DNA of 64,000 nucleotides from positions 43,647 through 107,646 of the forward strand of contig JAQSWS010000001.1 in the NCBI GenBank assembly GCA_029266495.1, read 5' to 3'. The stretch comes from Rariglobus sp. Its GTDB lineage: Bacteria; Verrucomicrobiota; Verrucomicrobiia; Opitutales; Opitutaceae. The translations under genes were made by a program, and so were the position numbers. Below the pieces are notes generated by a model that saw only the letters and a program-made list of their open reading frames with translations, searched no databases and was not told where the DNA came from. Positions 41,390 through 51,119 of the stretch are shown here, in pieces; the stretch's first letter is position 1; every line of letters begins with the position of its first letter.

Positions 41390-42214
41390 TTACTGCGGCG
41401 CTTGAATCGTCGAGCGCTTCAGGAACTGGCCGGTGCGCGGGTCGGTGAGCTGATACTGCCTGCCTCCGACTTCGATCATCACGGCCTGCGGGGTCTCCGT
41501 CTGGACGACGATGGTGCTGTTACGGGGGATGGGGCGGATTTCACCGGCCTTGAGCGGGCCGCTGAAGAGGACAACGCCGCTTGCATCGGTGGCGGAGACC
41601 AGTTCCACGGCGGTGACGCCGACCAGGCCGATGGTGCGTTCGCCGGGCTGGGGCTTGACCCAGGTGGCGTTGTCGGCGGCGGGTTTGTCTGAGGTGAGTT
41701 TGCCTATGCCCCAGATGAGCAGGAGCACGAGCACGATCGCGCCGCCTGCGAGGGCGGCACCCTTAAGAAGGAGCGCGGGATCGATGTTCAGACCGCCGGG
41801 GGCCCGGGGCCGGAAGGTGGCGGGGTTTTTATCGGCAGGGACCACGTCGGCACCGGGCGTCACGGCGGCGGCCGCGGAGGAGGGGGCTTCGGCGACGTTG
41901 CCGGCCTTTGCCGTGGCCACGCTGATATCCATGCGGCCGTAAACCTCGCGGTTGAGAGAGCGGTTGTTGCGGGCGGCGTCACCGAGACCGAGCGCATGGT
42001 AGTCGTTGATGATTTTCTCGCCGGGCAGCTTGAGGTAGATGGCGTAGGTGCGAAGAAAGCCGCGCACGTAGATCTCGGGCAGTTTGATATCAAACTGGTT
42101 GTTTTCGTATTTGTGCAGGTAGTCGCCGCGGATCTTGGTCGCCTCGGCGGCTTCGCGGATGGAGATGCCTTTGCGCTTGCGAGCTTCTTCGAGGCGTTCG
42201 CCGATTGTCTGCAT
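41390..42214 (-). CDS. rodZ: RodZ-like helix-turn-helix membrane protein
   Basis: The 274-residue protein has an N-terminal XRE-type helix-turn-helix (1-70: TIGERLEEARKRKGISIREAAEATKI, YLHKYENNQFD, PEIYVRGFLRTYA), characteristic of RodZ. A linker, one membrane helix (about 150-172: AALAGGAIVLVLLLIWGIG) and a periplasmic beta domain with the DUF4115 plan follow. RodZ couples MreB to the cell-elongation machinery. The gene follows the coiled-coil lipoprotein gene in the same direction after a 109-bp gap with a tandem repeat. Confidence 0.82.
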   Translation of the reverse strand: MQTIGERLEEARKRKGISIREAAEATKIRGDYLHKYENNQFDIKLPEIYVRGFLRTYAIYLKLPGEKIINDYHALGLGDAARNNRSLNREVYGRMDISVATAKAGNVAEAPSSAAAAVTPGADVVPADKNPATFRPRAPGGLNIDPALLLKGAALAGGAIVLVLLLIWGIGKLTSDKPAADNATWVKPQPGERTIGLVGVTAVELVSATDASGVVLFSGPLKAGEIRPIPRNSTIVVQTETPQAVMIEVGGRQYQLTDPRTGQFLKRSTIQAPQ

Positions 42215-42258
42215 ACAGGTGAGTTAGGTGAAAAGGTTCTGGAGGGGAAGGGGATTTT

Positions 42259-42302
42259 GCGCCGCAGGCGGCGCAATGACCAATGACCAATGACCAATGA
42301 CC
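42259..42302. repeat. Hairpin plus four perfect tandem AATGACC repeats
   Basis: The 16-nt palindrome GCGCCGCAGGCGGCGC (42259-42274) is followed directly by AATGACC repeated four times (42275-42302). The gap between the lipoprotein stop and the rodZ-like start has no other feature. The tandem copies may vary in number between strains. Confidence 0.85.
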
Positions 42303-42323
42303 GGTGGTCGGATGGTTGGCGGG

Positions 42324-44171
42324 TCAGAGACTGCGGGCGCGGAGGATCGCGGGGCGGGGGTCGCTGGCTTCGGTGCCGTTGAGAATGGCATCGGCCTGGT
42401 CCTTGGCGATGCGGGCGCGCTGTCTCTCTTGCTCGGCTTCCGCAAGGACGACGCGTTTTTGCGCGACGGCGTTAATGCGGTCTTCGACTTCGTTCAACTT
42501 GGCCTCCTGGTCCTTCTGGGCGAGTTTCCACTCGGTGACGGCGGTCTCGGCGGCTTTGGCGGCGTCCGCAACGGCTTGTTCGGTGGCGGCGAGTTTTTGA
42601 CGAAGGTCGGCATCGCCCGGATTTTTTTCGGCTTTGCGGGTGAGCGGGACAAGTTGCTCGCGGGCTTCGGCCAGCCGGAGTCTGGCCTGGGCTTCGGTTT
42701 GCATCCATTCCTCTTTCTTGAGGCGGGCGGCTTCGGCGGCGTCGCGGGTTTGCTGGAGGGCGGCGCGGGCGGCGTCGAGGTCACGGACCGCGGCATCGGT
42801 CACGCGGCGGGCGTTTTCGAGGGCGGCATCGGCGAGGGCGGCGGTTTTCTCGGCATTGGCGGCCTGGGCGGCGCGGGAGGCGGCGGATTCGACCGCCTGG
42901 CGCGCTTCCCGGGCGCGGGCTTGGGCGGTTTCCATCGCGGCGCGGGCGGCGGCGACTTCCTGGGTTTTTTGAGAGAGGGCGCGGGCGGTTTCCTCGAATT
43001 TGACGGAGGAGGTGGAATCGGATTTGCGGAGGGCCTCGGCCGCGGCGATGCCGGCTTCTTTTTCGTCTTCAGCGGCTTTGAGGAAGGTTTCGCGGGCGGA
43101 GGTGGCGAGCGACTCGGCGGCGAGCGCCTGCTCATGGCTGATATTTTCCTGGGTAACGGGGGCGGATTGGATTTGGGCGAGGGCCTTGGCGACCGGGCTC
43201 CACATGGCTTCGATACGGAAGCGCAGGAAGGCGTCCTGACGGCCGGGCACCTCGGTGTTTTCGAGGTTTTGAAGGCGTTCGAGGTAGCTGGCGGAGCTGG
43301 TGTAGGCGGCGTTTTTGCGCGGGTCGTGGCGGTCGGTATCGCGGCGGTTGTAAGGGTCGGTGAGTTGATAACGGTTGACCAGGGTGCCGCCGCGGGAGTC
43401 GTCGTCGGGGTGGCGGGGCGCGAGGGTTTCGTCGCTCCGGTAGATGGCGAAACGTGCGTCGAAATGGAGGGTGCCACCGGCGTCGAGCAGTTGCCGCTCG
43501 ATGGGTAGATCGCCGGACGTCGAGCGAAGGGAGGTGTTCGTCGTGGAATCACCGACCAAGGCCTTGAAGGTGTCGGTGGTGGTCGCCCAGGCGGTTCGCG
43601 CAACGCCGGACAGGCCCGGCCGGTTGTCGATGGCGAGCCGGTGAAAGGCTTTCTTTACTTCGTAGAGGCGGATCTCGACCTCGTAATCGGTATTGGCCTC
43701 GAGGGAGAAGGGGGTGACTTCATCGATGGTGAGAGGGATGAGGCCGAAGGAGCGGACATCGTATTTCACGAGGGAGGCGCGGGAGACGTGCTTGCGCTCG
43801 ACTTGCAGCGCATCGTTGGCCGCGAGCGAGCGGACGTGGATGAGCAGCCAGAGGTCTTTGCCGGCGAGACCGGTTTCGCCGGAGGGGAGGGGAGAACCGG
43901 CGGGGTTCGACGTCTGTTTGCGGGCGTTTTTTTGATGAAGCCAGCCGGGGTTGAGCGCTTCGAGGCTCAGGCTGAAGCGGGCATCGCGGGGGACATGGAC
44001 GACATTGGTCGCATAGGGCACGTCGTTCTGGCCGGGGGCGCGGTAGATCACCGAGGATCCAGGGTCCTTTTTCAGGAGCAGTGTATCGGGGGACGGTGAC
44101 TGGCATCCGGAGGCCAGCCCCGCAAGGATCAGCGCAGAGGCGCCCAGCAGGTTAACGGATCGGCTTGTCAT
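42324..44171 (-). CDS. Coiled-coil lipoprotein of unknown function
   Basis: The 615-residue lipoprotein has a lipobox LASGC at about residues 20-24, placing the anchor Cys near 24, from ATG 44171; the earlier start would spoil the signal peptide. Residues 30-340 are mixed alpha/beta and include FSLSLEALNPGW and a YEVEIRLYEVKK segment. Residues about 340-600 are a long Ala/Glu/Arg-rich coiled coil with the pattern of tropomyosin-like proteins. The gene lies between ftsK and rodZ-like, so an envelope or division role is possible but unproven. No enzyme motif is seen. Confidence 0.75.
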   Translation of the reverse strand: MTSRSVNLLGASALILAGLASGCQSPSPDTLLLKKDPGSSVIYRAPGQNDVPYATNVVHVPRDARFSLSLEALNPGWLHQKNARKQTSNPAGSPLPSGETGLAGKDLWLLIHVRSLAANDALQVERKHVSRASLVKYDVRSFGLIPLTIDEVTPFSLEANTDYEVEIRLYEVKKAFHRLAIDNRPGLSGVARTAWATTTDTFKALVGDSTTNTSLRSTSGDLPIERQLLDAGGTLHFDARFAIYRSDETLAPRHPDDDSRGGTLVNRYQLTDPYNRRDTDRHDPRKNAAYTSSASYLERLQNLENTEVPGRQDAFLRFRIEAMWSPVAKALAQIQSAPVTQENISHEQALAAESLATSARETFLKAAEDEKEAGIAAAEALRKSDSTSSVKFEETARALSQKTQEVAAARAAMETAQARAREARQAVESAASRAAQAANAEKTAALADAALENARRVTDAAVRDLDAARAALQQTRDAAEAARLKKEEWMQTEAQARLRLAEAREQLVPLTRKAEKNPGDADLRQKLAATEQAVADAAKAAETAVTEWKLAQKDQEAKLNEVEDRINAVAQKRVVLAEAEQERQRARIAKDQADAILNGTEASDPRPAILRARSL

Positions 44172-44342
44172 GATTTGGAAGCGATCGGACCCGCTGAAGA
44201 TAAAAAGGATGCGCATGAGCCGGAATTTTTTTGAAAATTCCCGTTCGAGGAGGGGGTGTAGCCGGCCGCCCGGGGGGGATTTGGAGCCCCCCGCCTGCTT
44301 GCGCTCGCGGTTACGTGGCCGGGCGAGCGGCCAAGGGGTGCC
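44172..44342. other. ftsK-lipoprotein spacer with two hairpins
   Basis: This 171-bp spacer holds a perfect AT-rich inverted repeat (GGAATTTT/AAAATTCC, 44222-44241) and a G6/C6 hairpin (about 44273-44292). Neither has a T-run typical of a terminator. The AT-rich one is a candidate promoter-proximal element for the lipoprotein gene. Confidence 0.5.
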
Positions 44343-46841
44343 TCAGAGCGCGTCGAGGTCTTTCAAAATTTCACGCGGGCTGGAGCCGTTTTCAGGGCCG
44401 ACGATGCCTTTGTCTTCCATGAGGTCCATGATGCGGGCGGCGCGGTTGTAACCGATGCGCAGGCGGCGCTGGATCATGGATGTGGAGGCACGTTTGGTGG
44501 ATTTGATGACGTCGAGCGCCTGGTTGAAGAGCTCTTCGTCGTCGCCCATGTCTTCGTCGCCGCCGGATGCATCGTCCTCGTCGTCCGCAGACGCATCGCG
44601 ATCGATCTGCTGCTGGACGGACTGGGCGTATTGGGGCGGTCCGTTCTTTTTGAGGAATTCGACGAACTCGTTGACCTCTTCATCGGAGACAAAGGCGCCT
44701 TGGGCGCGGACAAGGCGTGAACTGCCGGGGGGCGAGAACAACATGTCGCCGCGGCCGATGAGGGTGTCGGCGCCCTTGCCGTCGAGAATGGTGCGGGAGT
44801 CGACTTGTGAGGCCACTTGGAAGGCGATGCGCGAGGGGAGGTTGGCCTTGATGACGCCGGTGATGACGTTCACCGAGGGGCGCTGGGTGGCGATGATCAG
44901 GTGAATGCCGGCGGCGCGAGCGAGCTGGGCGAGGCGGGCGATGCTGGTTTCGATTTCGGCGGGCGCGACCATCATGAGGTCGGCGAGCTCGTCGATAATG
45001 GCGACGATGTAGGGCAGGCGCTCGGGAACCTCGAGGCCATCGTCGGCTGCGAGCGGGTCGACTCCATCGAGGGACTGCTGGACGTTGTCGGCGGGGAACT
45101 CGGACGTGGCGGATTTCTTGCGTCCGTTGAAACCGGCGATGTTGCGCACACCGACCTTGGCAAAAATCTGGTAGCGTTGCTCCATCTCGCCGAGAAGCCA
45201 CTTGAGGGCGGAGGGCACCTTTTTGGGCTCGGTGACCACGGGGATGAGCATGTGGGGAAGGGTGTTGAAGATTTTAAGTTCAACGACCTTCGGATCCACC
45301 ATGATGAGACGGAGGTCCTTCGGGCTCTTGCGGTAGACGATCGAGGCGATGATCGAGTTGATGCAGACCGATTTGCCCGAGCCGGTGGCGCCGGCGATCA
45401 GGAGGTGGGGCATCTTGGCGAGATCGGAGATGAGCGGGCGGCCCGAGACATCCTTGCCGAGGGCGATGGGAATCTCGGCCTTGGCGGAGGACCAGTCCTC
45501 GGATTCGAGGATCTCGCGCATGCCGACGGGGGTGGGAATACGGTTGGGAATCTCGACGCCAACGGCGGCCTTGCCGGGAATGGGGGCGAGGATGCGCACG
45601 GACTGGGCGCGCATGCCGAGGGCGATGTTTTTGTCGAGGCCGGCGATTTTTTCGACGCGCACCCCGGGGGCGGGGGCGACTTCGTAGCACGTGATGACGG
45701 GGCCCACATGGATCTCGCCGGGGGTGACGGTTACGCCGAATTCGCTCAGGATGCGAACGAGGTCGGCCATGTTGCGGGCGTATTCGTCGTCGGAACCGCC
45801 GGCGGAGGCGGGAGCCTGTTCCTTCAGCAGGGAAAGCGGGGGGAACTGGTAGTTTTCCTCGACGATGGGAACGGCGGGCGCCTTGGCCTTCCGGGTCTCC
45901 TCGGGTTTGACGATGGCCACAGGGCCCAGGCCTGCGGGAAGGTTTTCGAGCATGGGCTCGGCCTTGGCGGGGCTGCGGTTGATCTTGGTGGGGGTGGCGG
46001 GGACGGGCGGCGGCGCGTCGGTAGGCGGGGCGGCGGGGGCGGGGGCCGGTGGCTTGGGTGCGTCGTCGACCTTGGGGGCGAAGGGGGTGCCGGTGTTGCC
46101 GGTGCGCGGCAGGGTGAGCTTTTTGTTGGGAGGAGGTGCGACGACGGCGGCGGCAGCGGGGCCGGCCTTGGCCTCGGCTTTCTGTTTTTCGTTCGCAGTC
46201 TTGAGTTGGGCGCGCAAATCGGCGGCCTCGGCCTTGGCGGCAAGGCGGCGGTCACGCCAGGCGTGAAATGCGTGGATAAGCTTGTCGAACTCGGCGCCGA
46301 CGTCGCGCACGAGAATAAAGACAAAGCCGAGAATATAGGTGGTGCCGAGAAGCAGGATGGTGCCAAAGACGCCAAGCGTGTCCTTGAATAAATCCTGATA
46401 GACCAGATTGCCGAGCAATCCGCCCAGGCCTTCGGTGAAGTATTGGGTTTTGCCGAAGCTTTCGACCATGGCGGCGAGCGACGAGGCGCTGGTGACGCAA
46501 ACGATGAACGCGACCACGCGGGTGGGCGCGAACTGCCTGCTGTTGCGCAGGGCGAGATACGTCATCCAAAAGAGAAACAGGGGAAGCAGCCAGATGCTCA
46601 CGCCGATCAGGTGCACCGCCCACCAGGTGAACTCGGCGCCGGCACTGCCGACAAGGTTGGGGGCGGCCTGGCGGAAATTGGTGCCGGTCTGCCGGCTTTG
46701 TTCGGGGGCGAAATCCACAAACGCCACGCTCATCAAAAGACCGATCAGAAGACACACACTCGCGGCGAGCCACCGGGGACGGGCACGCGGCGGTTGGAAG
46801 GACGGCACGTTGTTTAAGTTTGAACTCGGGGACTTGCGCAT
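44343..46841 (-). CDS. ftsK: DNA translocase FtsK/SpoIIIE, membrane-anchored
   Basis: The 832-residue protein pumps chromosomal DNA at the division septum. Four to five N-terminal membrane helices lie in about 25-185, followed by a Pro/Ala-rich linker (about 200-340). The motor has Walker A GATGSGKSVC, Walker B YIVAIIDELADLMM, ATQRPSVNVITG, and a C-terminal winged-helix gamma domain (STSMIQRRLRIGYNRAARIMDLME). ATG 46841 is used. It is divergent from manA with a 105-bp gap. A second FtsK-like gene lies 7 kb away (53502-55274). Confidence 0.96.
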   Translation of the reverse strand: MRKSPSSNLNNVPSFQPPRARPRWLAASVCLLIGLLMSVAFVDFAPEQSRQTGTNFRQAAPNLVGSAGAEFTWWAVHLIGVSIWLLPLFLFWMTYLALRNSRQFAPTRVVAFIVCVTSASSLAAMVESFGKTQYFTEGLGGLLGNLVYQDLFKDTLGVFGTILLLGTTYILGFVFILVRDVGAEFDKLIHAFHAWRDRRLAAKAEAADLRAQLKTANEKQKAEAKAGPAAAAVVAPPPNKKLTLPRTGNTGTPFAPKVDDAPKPPAPAPAAPPTDAPPPVPATPTKINRSPAKAEPMLENLPAGLGPVAIVKPEETRKAKAPAVPIVEENYQFPPLSLLKEQAPASAGGSDDEYARNMADLVRILSEFGVTVTPGEIHVGPVITCYEVAPAPGVRVEKIAGLDKNIALGMRAQSVRILAPIPGKAAVGVEIPNRIPTPVGMREILESEDWSSAKAEIPIALGKDVSGRPLISDLAKMPHLLIAGATGSGKSVCINSIIASIVYRKSPKDLRLIMVDPKVVELKIFNTLPHMLIPVVTEPKKVPSALKWLLGEMEQRYQIFAKVGVRNIAGFNGRKKSATSEFPADNVQQSLDGVDPLAADDGLEVPERLPYIVAIIDELADLMMVAPAEIETSIARLAQLARAAGIHLIIATQRPSVNVITGVIKANLPSRIAFQVASQVDSRTILDGKGADTLIGRGDMLFSPPGSSRLVRAQGAFVSDEEVNEFVEFLKKNGPPQYAQSVQQQIDRDASADDEDDASGGDEDMGDDEELFNQALDVIKSTKRASTSMIQRRLRIGYNRAARIMDLMEDKGIVGPENGSSPREILKDLDAL

Positions 46842-46946
46842 GTGTTTTTCGGCCTTGATCCGACCTGAGGAATTCCACGGCAACAATCCTCTCGGTAAAA
46901 CGCAATATCCCCCTGTTGTCTTATCACGCTAAACGCAAATTTTACC

Positions 46947-47894
46947 ATGTCCTCATTTCTTCGTTTAAAGCCTATCTACCAAGATCGTGTCTGGGGCGGC
47001 CGTGCGCTTGAAAGCGCACTTGACCGCGCGCTGCCTCCAGACCGGCCCATCGGTGAAAGCTGGGAGATTGTCGACCGGCCCGAGGCTCAGTCTGTCGTGA
47101 GTGGCGGCGAGTTTGACGGACAGACGCTGCGCGAAGTCATCGCGGCGAATGCCGCGGCGATCATGGGTCCCGCGTGGCCCGCCGGCCGTGCTTTTCCGAT
47201 TCTTGTCAAATGGCTCGATTGCAAAGAGCGCCTGAGCCTTCAGGTGCATCCGCCCGCCGCGGTTGCGCCCGAACTGAAGGGGGAGCCGAAGACGGAGAAC
47301 TGGTATATCGCCGCCTGTGCGCCTGGTTCGCATCTGATCGTCGGCTTGAAGCGTGGCGTGACCCGAACCCAATTTGAAAAGGCCCTGGCAAACCTGACGC
47401 TTGAGGAGTGCGTGCACCGGTTTCCCGTGACCGCGGGCGACTCGATTCTGGTGCACAGCGGCCAGATCCACGCGATCGACGGCGGCAACCTCATCCTGGA
47501 GATCCAGCAAAACTCCGACACGACCTACCGGGTCTATGATTGGGGTCGCGTGGGCCTTGATGGCAAACCGCGTGCAATGCACGTCGAGCAATCGCTCAAA
47601 TCAATCAAATGGGACGATTTTGAGCCCGCCCCGGTGCGGGGAGTGCGTGCTCCGGCGACGATCGCGGACGCCCGGGAGTTTCGTATTCGCCGTGTGCCGC
47701 TCGCTGAACGTGCGGAGCTTACGTTCGCTGCGGGAGAGGAGCCCCGCATCCTCAGTGTGGTGGAGGGGAGGCTGGTCACGCCTGCGGGTGAGGTGCTTAC
47801 CCGCGGTGATAACGTGATTCTTCCCTATGGCGTAAAAAATTCATTTATCGCGCAAAATGACACGGTTGCGCTAGTCACGGACCACTTTTGTTGA
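46947..47894 (+). CDS. manA: Mannose-6-phosphate isomerase, class I
   Basis: The 315-residue zinc enzyme interconverts mannose-6-P and fructose-6-P. Family motifs are PIYQDRVWGGRAL at the start, LSLQVHPPAAVA, TENWYIA, the ligand-rich VHSGQIHAIDGGNLILEIQQNSDTTYRVYDWGR, and a late VEGRLVTPAGE strand. It could feed GDP-mannose synthesis for the mannosyltransferases at 27-30 kb as well as mannoside breakdown by GH130, though it is not adjacent to either. The stop lies in an inverted repeat. Confidence 0.93.
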   Translation: MSSFLRLKPIYQDRVWGGRALESALDRALPPDRPIGESWEIVDRPEAQSVVSGGEFDGQTLREVIAANAAAIMGPAWPAGRAFPILVKWLDCKERLSLQVHPPAAVAPELKGEPKTENWYIAACAPGSHLIVGLKRGVTRTQFEKALANLTLEECVHRFPVTAGDSILVHSGQIHAIDGGNLILEIQQNSDTTYRVYDWGRVGLDGKPRAMHVEQSLKSIKWDDFEPAPVRGVRAPATIADAREFRIRRVPLAERAELTFAAGEEPRILSVVEGRLVTPAGEVLTRGDNVILPYGVKNSFIAQNDTVALVTDHFC

Positions 47895-47913
47895 CATTCT
47901 TTAGTCAACAAAA
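47886..47913. repeat. Perfect inverted repeat at the manA stop codon
   Basis: The arms TTTTGTTGAC and GTCAACAAAA (10 bp each) flank the loop ATTCTTTA. The left arm contains the manA stop codon and the right arm ends four bases before the next ATG. It may act as an operator or a weak bidirectional hairpin. Confidence 0.75.
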
Positions 47914-47916
47914 GCC

Positions 47917-48708
47917 ATGCAGCTAAAATATTCACGCACCACGCGAGGAGGAGGCGCCCTCATTCAGATAGTAATGTTTTTGGTGTGCGCCTTCGCCATG
48001 CTGGCGCTGGGGTGGATGCTGCTGCTCCCCGGTTTGTTCACGAGCGTGATCGAGAACCGGACGGGGTTTTCCGCCAAGGTGGATTCTTTTTACGCCAACC
48101 CATTCACCGCGGAAGTGCGCATGCGCGGACTGGTGATCGTGAATCCCGCCGGTTTTGCCGAAAGTGATTTTGTGGAACTCAAGCAGTTCACGGCCAAGGC
48201 CGACTTGTTCTCCCTGCTTGGCAAGAAGCCCGTGCTCGACATGACGACGCTGGATGTGGCCCGTATCACGGTGGTGACGAATGCACGCGGTGCCAACAAC
48301 CTTGACCTGATCTACCGCCGACTGGCCTCTCCGGTCTCCAAGACCTCCGGCAGCAAGACCGCGGCGCCTGCCGCCTCACCGCTTCAATTCCTCGTTCGCA
48401 ACCTTGATGTCCGGCTCAACGAGGTCGTCGTAAAAGATGAGCGTCCCGGCCAGAAGCCTGAGCAGGTCCACGCCCTCGCTTTTCAACGCTCTTATCGCAA
48501 CGTGACCCCGGCGACCAAGTTCAATGATGAACTTCCTCCTGCGGTCGCCGCCGCCGGCAAGAACATCGGTGAAGTGGTCACCGGCGATTTGAAGAAACTG
48601 GTGGCCAATGTCACCCAGCCGATCGATCGCAAGACCTACGCGTGGGGCGACAAGCGGGAAAACAGCTCTGAATCCGCCAGGAAACTTGAAGAACAGGCGA
48701 AGCCTTGA
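47917..48708 (+). CDS. AsmA/TamB-like membrane protein
   Basis: The 263-residue protein has one membrane helix (about 15-40: IQIVMFLVCAFAMLALGWML) and a periplasmic segment whose start (FSAKVDSFYANPFTAEVRMRGLVIVNPAGF, FVELKQFTAKADL) resembles the N-terminal repeat of AsmA-like proteins. These proteins are linked to outer-membrane biogenesis and lipid transport. The tail is charged and helical. The gene precedes grpE by 16 bp and is probably co-transcribed with grpE, dnaJ and purN. Confidence 0.65.
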   Translation: MQLKYSRTTRGGGALIQIVMFLVCAFAMLALGWMLLLPGLFTSVIENRTGFSAKVDSFYANPFTAEVRMRGLVIVNPAGFAESDFVELKQFTAKADLFSLLGKKPVLDMTTLDVARITVVTNARGANNLDLIYRRLASPVSKTSGSKTAAPAASPLQFLVRNLDVRLNEVVVKDERPGQKPEQVHALAFQRSYRNVTPATKFNDELPPAVAAAGKNIGEVVTGDLKKLVANVTQPIDRKTYAWGDKRENSSESARKLEEQAKP

Positions 48709-48724
48709 TTAAGGTGGGCGTTTT

Positions 48725-49345
48725 ATGAACGCGCCCGAACCTGAAGCCAAAGACAACCCGACCCCTTCACCCGCCGAGAACGCTGCACCGCCATCGCCTG
48801 CACCGTCCGCTCAAGCGCCGGCACCCGAGGCTCCCGCTGCAGTCGTTCCTGATTTGAGCGAGCAACTTGCGACGGCCAAAAAAGAAGCGGCTGACAATTA
48901 CGACCGTTACGTTCGCTCGGTGGCGGACTTGGAAAACCACCGCCGCCGCACCCTTCGTGAAAAGGATGAACTGCGGCAGTTTGCCGCCTCCCGCGTGCTT
49001 GAGGACCTTCTTCCGGTAATCGATAACCTGGGCCTCGGCCTGGCGGCTGCCAAGGCCCCCAACGCCGATCTCAAAACGTTGGTGGGCGGTATCTCCATGG
49101 TTGCCGAGCAGCTTAAAACCTCGCTTGCCAGCCACGGCCTCAAGGAGGTCAACCCCGTTGGCCAGCCCTTCGACCCCAATCTCCACGAAGCGATCTCGCA
49201 GCAGCCCAGCGCCGATGTCCCCGAAGGCTCCGTCCTCACGGTCGTGCGCACCGGCTTTACCCTTAACGGGCGCCTGTTGCGGCCCGCCTCCGTCATTGTC
49301 TCCACTGGTCCGGCCGCCGCTGCCACTGAAGAGGCCAAAGCCTGA
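48725..49345 (+). CDS. grpE: Nucleotide exchange factor GrpE
   Basis: The 206-residue DnaK co-chaperone has a Pro/Ala-rich N-terminus and a coiled coil ([37 protein letters not shown]). The beta domain has [35 protein letters not shown], the GrpE signature. It is followed 8 bp later by dnaJ. No dnaK or hrcA, and no CIRCE element, is in the window. Confidence 0.96.
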   Translation: MNAPEPEAKDNPTPSPAENAAPPSPAPSAQAPAPEAPAAVVPDLSEQLATAKKEAADNYDRYVRSVADLENHRRRTLREKDELRQFAASRVLEDLLPVIDNLGLGLAAAKAPNADLKTLVGGISMVAEQLKTSLASHGLKEVNPVGQPFDPNLHEAISQQPSADVPEGSVLTVVRTGFTLNGRLLRPASVIVSTGPAAAATEEAKA

Positions 49346-49353
49346 TTCCTCCC

Positions 49354-50511
49354 ATGGCCCAACAAGATTATTACGAACTGCTTGGCGTCGAAAAGAGCGC
49401 TGGTGACGAGGAGCTGAAGAAGGCCTATCGCAAGAAGGCCGTGCAATTCCACCCGGACAAAAACCCGGGTAACAAAGAGGCCGAGGAGATGTTTAAAAAA
49501 GTCTCCGAAGCCTACGAAGTGCTTAAGGATCCGCAGAAACGCGCGGCTTACGACCGGTATGGCCATGCCGCCTTCCAGCAAGGTGGCGGCGCCGGACCTC
49601 GGGGCCCGGGCGGTGGTGGCGGTGGCTTTCACGATCCCTTCGACATCTTCCGCGACGTTTTCGGGGGCGGCGGAGGAGGCGGGGGCGGCGGCATCTTCGA
49701 GGAAATGTTCGGAGGAGGCGGCGGTGGTCGCGGTGGCGATCGCGATGGCGCCGACCTGCGCTACGACCTCGAGATTTCCCTCGAAGAGGCGGCCAAGGGC
49801 GTGGAAAAAGAAATCACGTTCCGCAAGGCCGTCACGTGCGAACGCTGCCACGGCAGCGGCGCGGAGCCCGGCTCGAAGAAAGTCACCTGCCCGACCTGCA
49901 AAGGTCATGGCCAGGTGCGCCGGAGCGGTGGCATCATCACGTTTACGCAAACCTGCCCGACCTGCGGTGGCGCCGGGCAAAAAATCGAAAAGCCCTGCAC
50001 GGCCTGTCGCGGTGAAGGCCGCACGGCCAAGACCACCAAGCTCAACGTGCGCATTCCCGCGGGCGTCGAAACCGGTTCCCGTCTCCGCTCCAGCGGCAAT
50101 GGCGAGGCCGGCCAGGCGGGCGGGCAGCCCGGCGACCTCTACATTGTGCTGAACGTGCGCGAGCACGAGCTCTTCGAGCGTCACGGGAACGATCTGTTCT
50201 GCGAAATTCCCATCAAGTTCACCCTGGCGACGCTCGGCGGCAGCATCGAAGTGCCCACGCTTTTCGGCAAAGCCTCGCTGAAGATCCCCGCGGGCACGCA
50301 GAGCGGCACGACGTTTCGCCTCAAAGGCAAAGGCATGCCGAGCCTGCGCGGCGGTGCGCCCGGCGACCAGTTGTTGCGCGTCCATGTCGAGGTGCCGCAA
50401 TCGCTCAGCAGCGAACAGCGGAAAATCCTCGAGGAGTTCGCCCGCGTCAGTGGTGACGCCGACGAACCGATGTCGAAGAGCTTCTTCGAGAAAGCCAAAA
50501 AGTTCTTCTGA
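49354..50511 (+). CDS. dnaJ: Chaperone DnaJ
   Basis: The 385-residue type I J-protein has a J-domain with HPDKN at about 33-37, then a Gly/Phe-rich linker unusually rich in Gly runs (about 74-130). The zinc-finger domain has four CxxCxGxG motifs ([32 protein letters not shown]), followed by the substrate-binding C-terminal domains. It stimulates the DnaK ATPase and passes on unfolded clients. The order grpE-dnaJ-purN is tight (8-bp gaps). Confidence 0.97.
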   Translation: MAQQDYYELLGVEKSAGDEELKKAYRKKAVQFHPDKNPGNKEAEEMFKKVSEAYEVLKDPQKRAAYDRYGHAAFQQGGGAGPRGPGGGGGGFHDPFDIFRDVFGGGGGGGGGGIFEEMFGGGGGGRGGDRDGADLRYDLEISLEEAAKGVEKEITFRKAVTCERCHGSGAEPGSKKVTCPTCKGHGQVRRSGGIITFTQTCPTCGGAGQKIEKPCTACRGEGRTAKTTKLNVRIPAGVETGSRLRSSGNGEAGQAGGQPGDLYIVLNVREHELFERHGNDLFCEIPIKFTLATLGGSIEVPTLFGKASLKIPAGTQSGTTFRLKGKGMPSLRGGAPGDQLLRVHVEVPQSLSSEQRKILEEFARVSGDADEPMSKSFFEKAKKFF

Positions 50512-50519
50512 CCAGTCCC

Positions 50520-51089
50520 ATGCGCGTCGTCATTCTAGGTTCCGGCCGTGGCTCCAACGCCGAAGCCATCCTGCTTGCGCAGCAAGCGGGCCGGCTGGGG
50601 CGTGCCGTGGTGGTGCAGATTTTCTCGGACCGTCCCGATGCGGGCATCCTTGCGCTCGGCCCGCGCTTTGGCGTGCCGGCGACATTCCTGGATGCCGCGC
50701 CTTTTAAAACCAAACTCGATGGCGCGGCCGAGGAGCACTACATCGCCGCGATCAATGCCTGCCGGGCTGATCTGATCGTGCTCGCCGGCTTCATGCGCGT
50801 GCTCAAGCCCGGCTTCCTGACCGCTTTCGCCGGTAAAATCATCAACCTGCATCCCAGCCTGCTGCCGAGCTTCCCCGGCCTCGACGGCATCGGCCAGGCG
50901 TGGCGGCGCGGAGTCAAAATCGCCGGCTGCACCGTTCATTCCGTTACGCAGGAGGTGGACGGCGGCCCGATCATCGACCAGGCGGTCGTGCGTATTGAAA
51001 GCGACGATACGCTCGAAAGCTTCGCGGAGAAAATCCACGCGGCCGAGCATACCTTGCTGCCGGCGGTCATCGCCCGGTTGAGTGAGTGA
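50520..51089 (+). CDS. purN: Phosphoribosylglycinamide formyltransferase
   Basis: The 189-residue enzyme transfers formyl from 10-formyl-THF to GAR in purine synthesis. Motifs are MRVVILGSGRGSNAEAIL, LAGFMRVLKPGFL, INLHPSLLPSFPGLDG and AGCTVHSVTQEVDGGPIIDQ, which include the catalytic His and Asp positions. The length matches the family. It lies 8 bp downstream of dnaJ. Confidence 0.95.
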   Translation: MRVVILGSGRGSNAEAILLAQQAGRLGRAVVVQIFSDRPDAGILALGPRFGVPATFLDAAPFKTKLDGAAEEHYIAAINACRADLIVLAGFMRVLKPGFLTAFAGKIINLHPSLLPSFPGLDGIGQAWRRGVKIAGCTVHSVTQEVDGGPIIDQAVVRIESDDTLESFAEKIHAAEHTLLPAVIARLSE

Positions 51090-51119
51090 GCGGAGAGTGG
51101 ACGCGGCAAGATGCCGCGT

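Noticed and set aside
47891..47896. TTGACA as a -35 promoter box
   Set aside because: No fitting -10 box lies 16-18 bp downstream, and the hexamer is part of a perfect inverted repeat.
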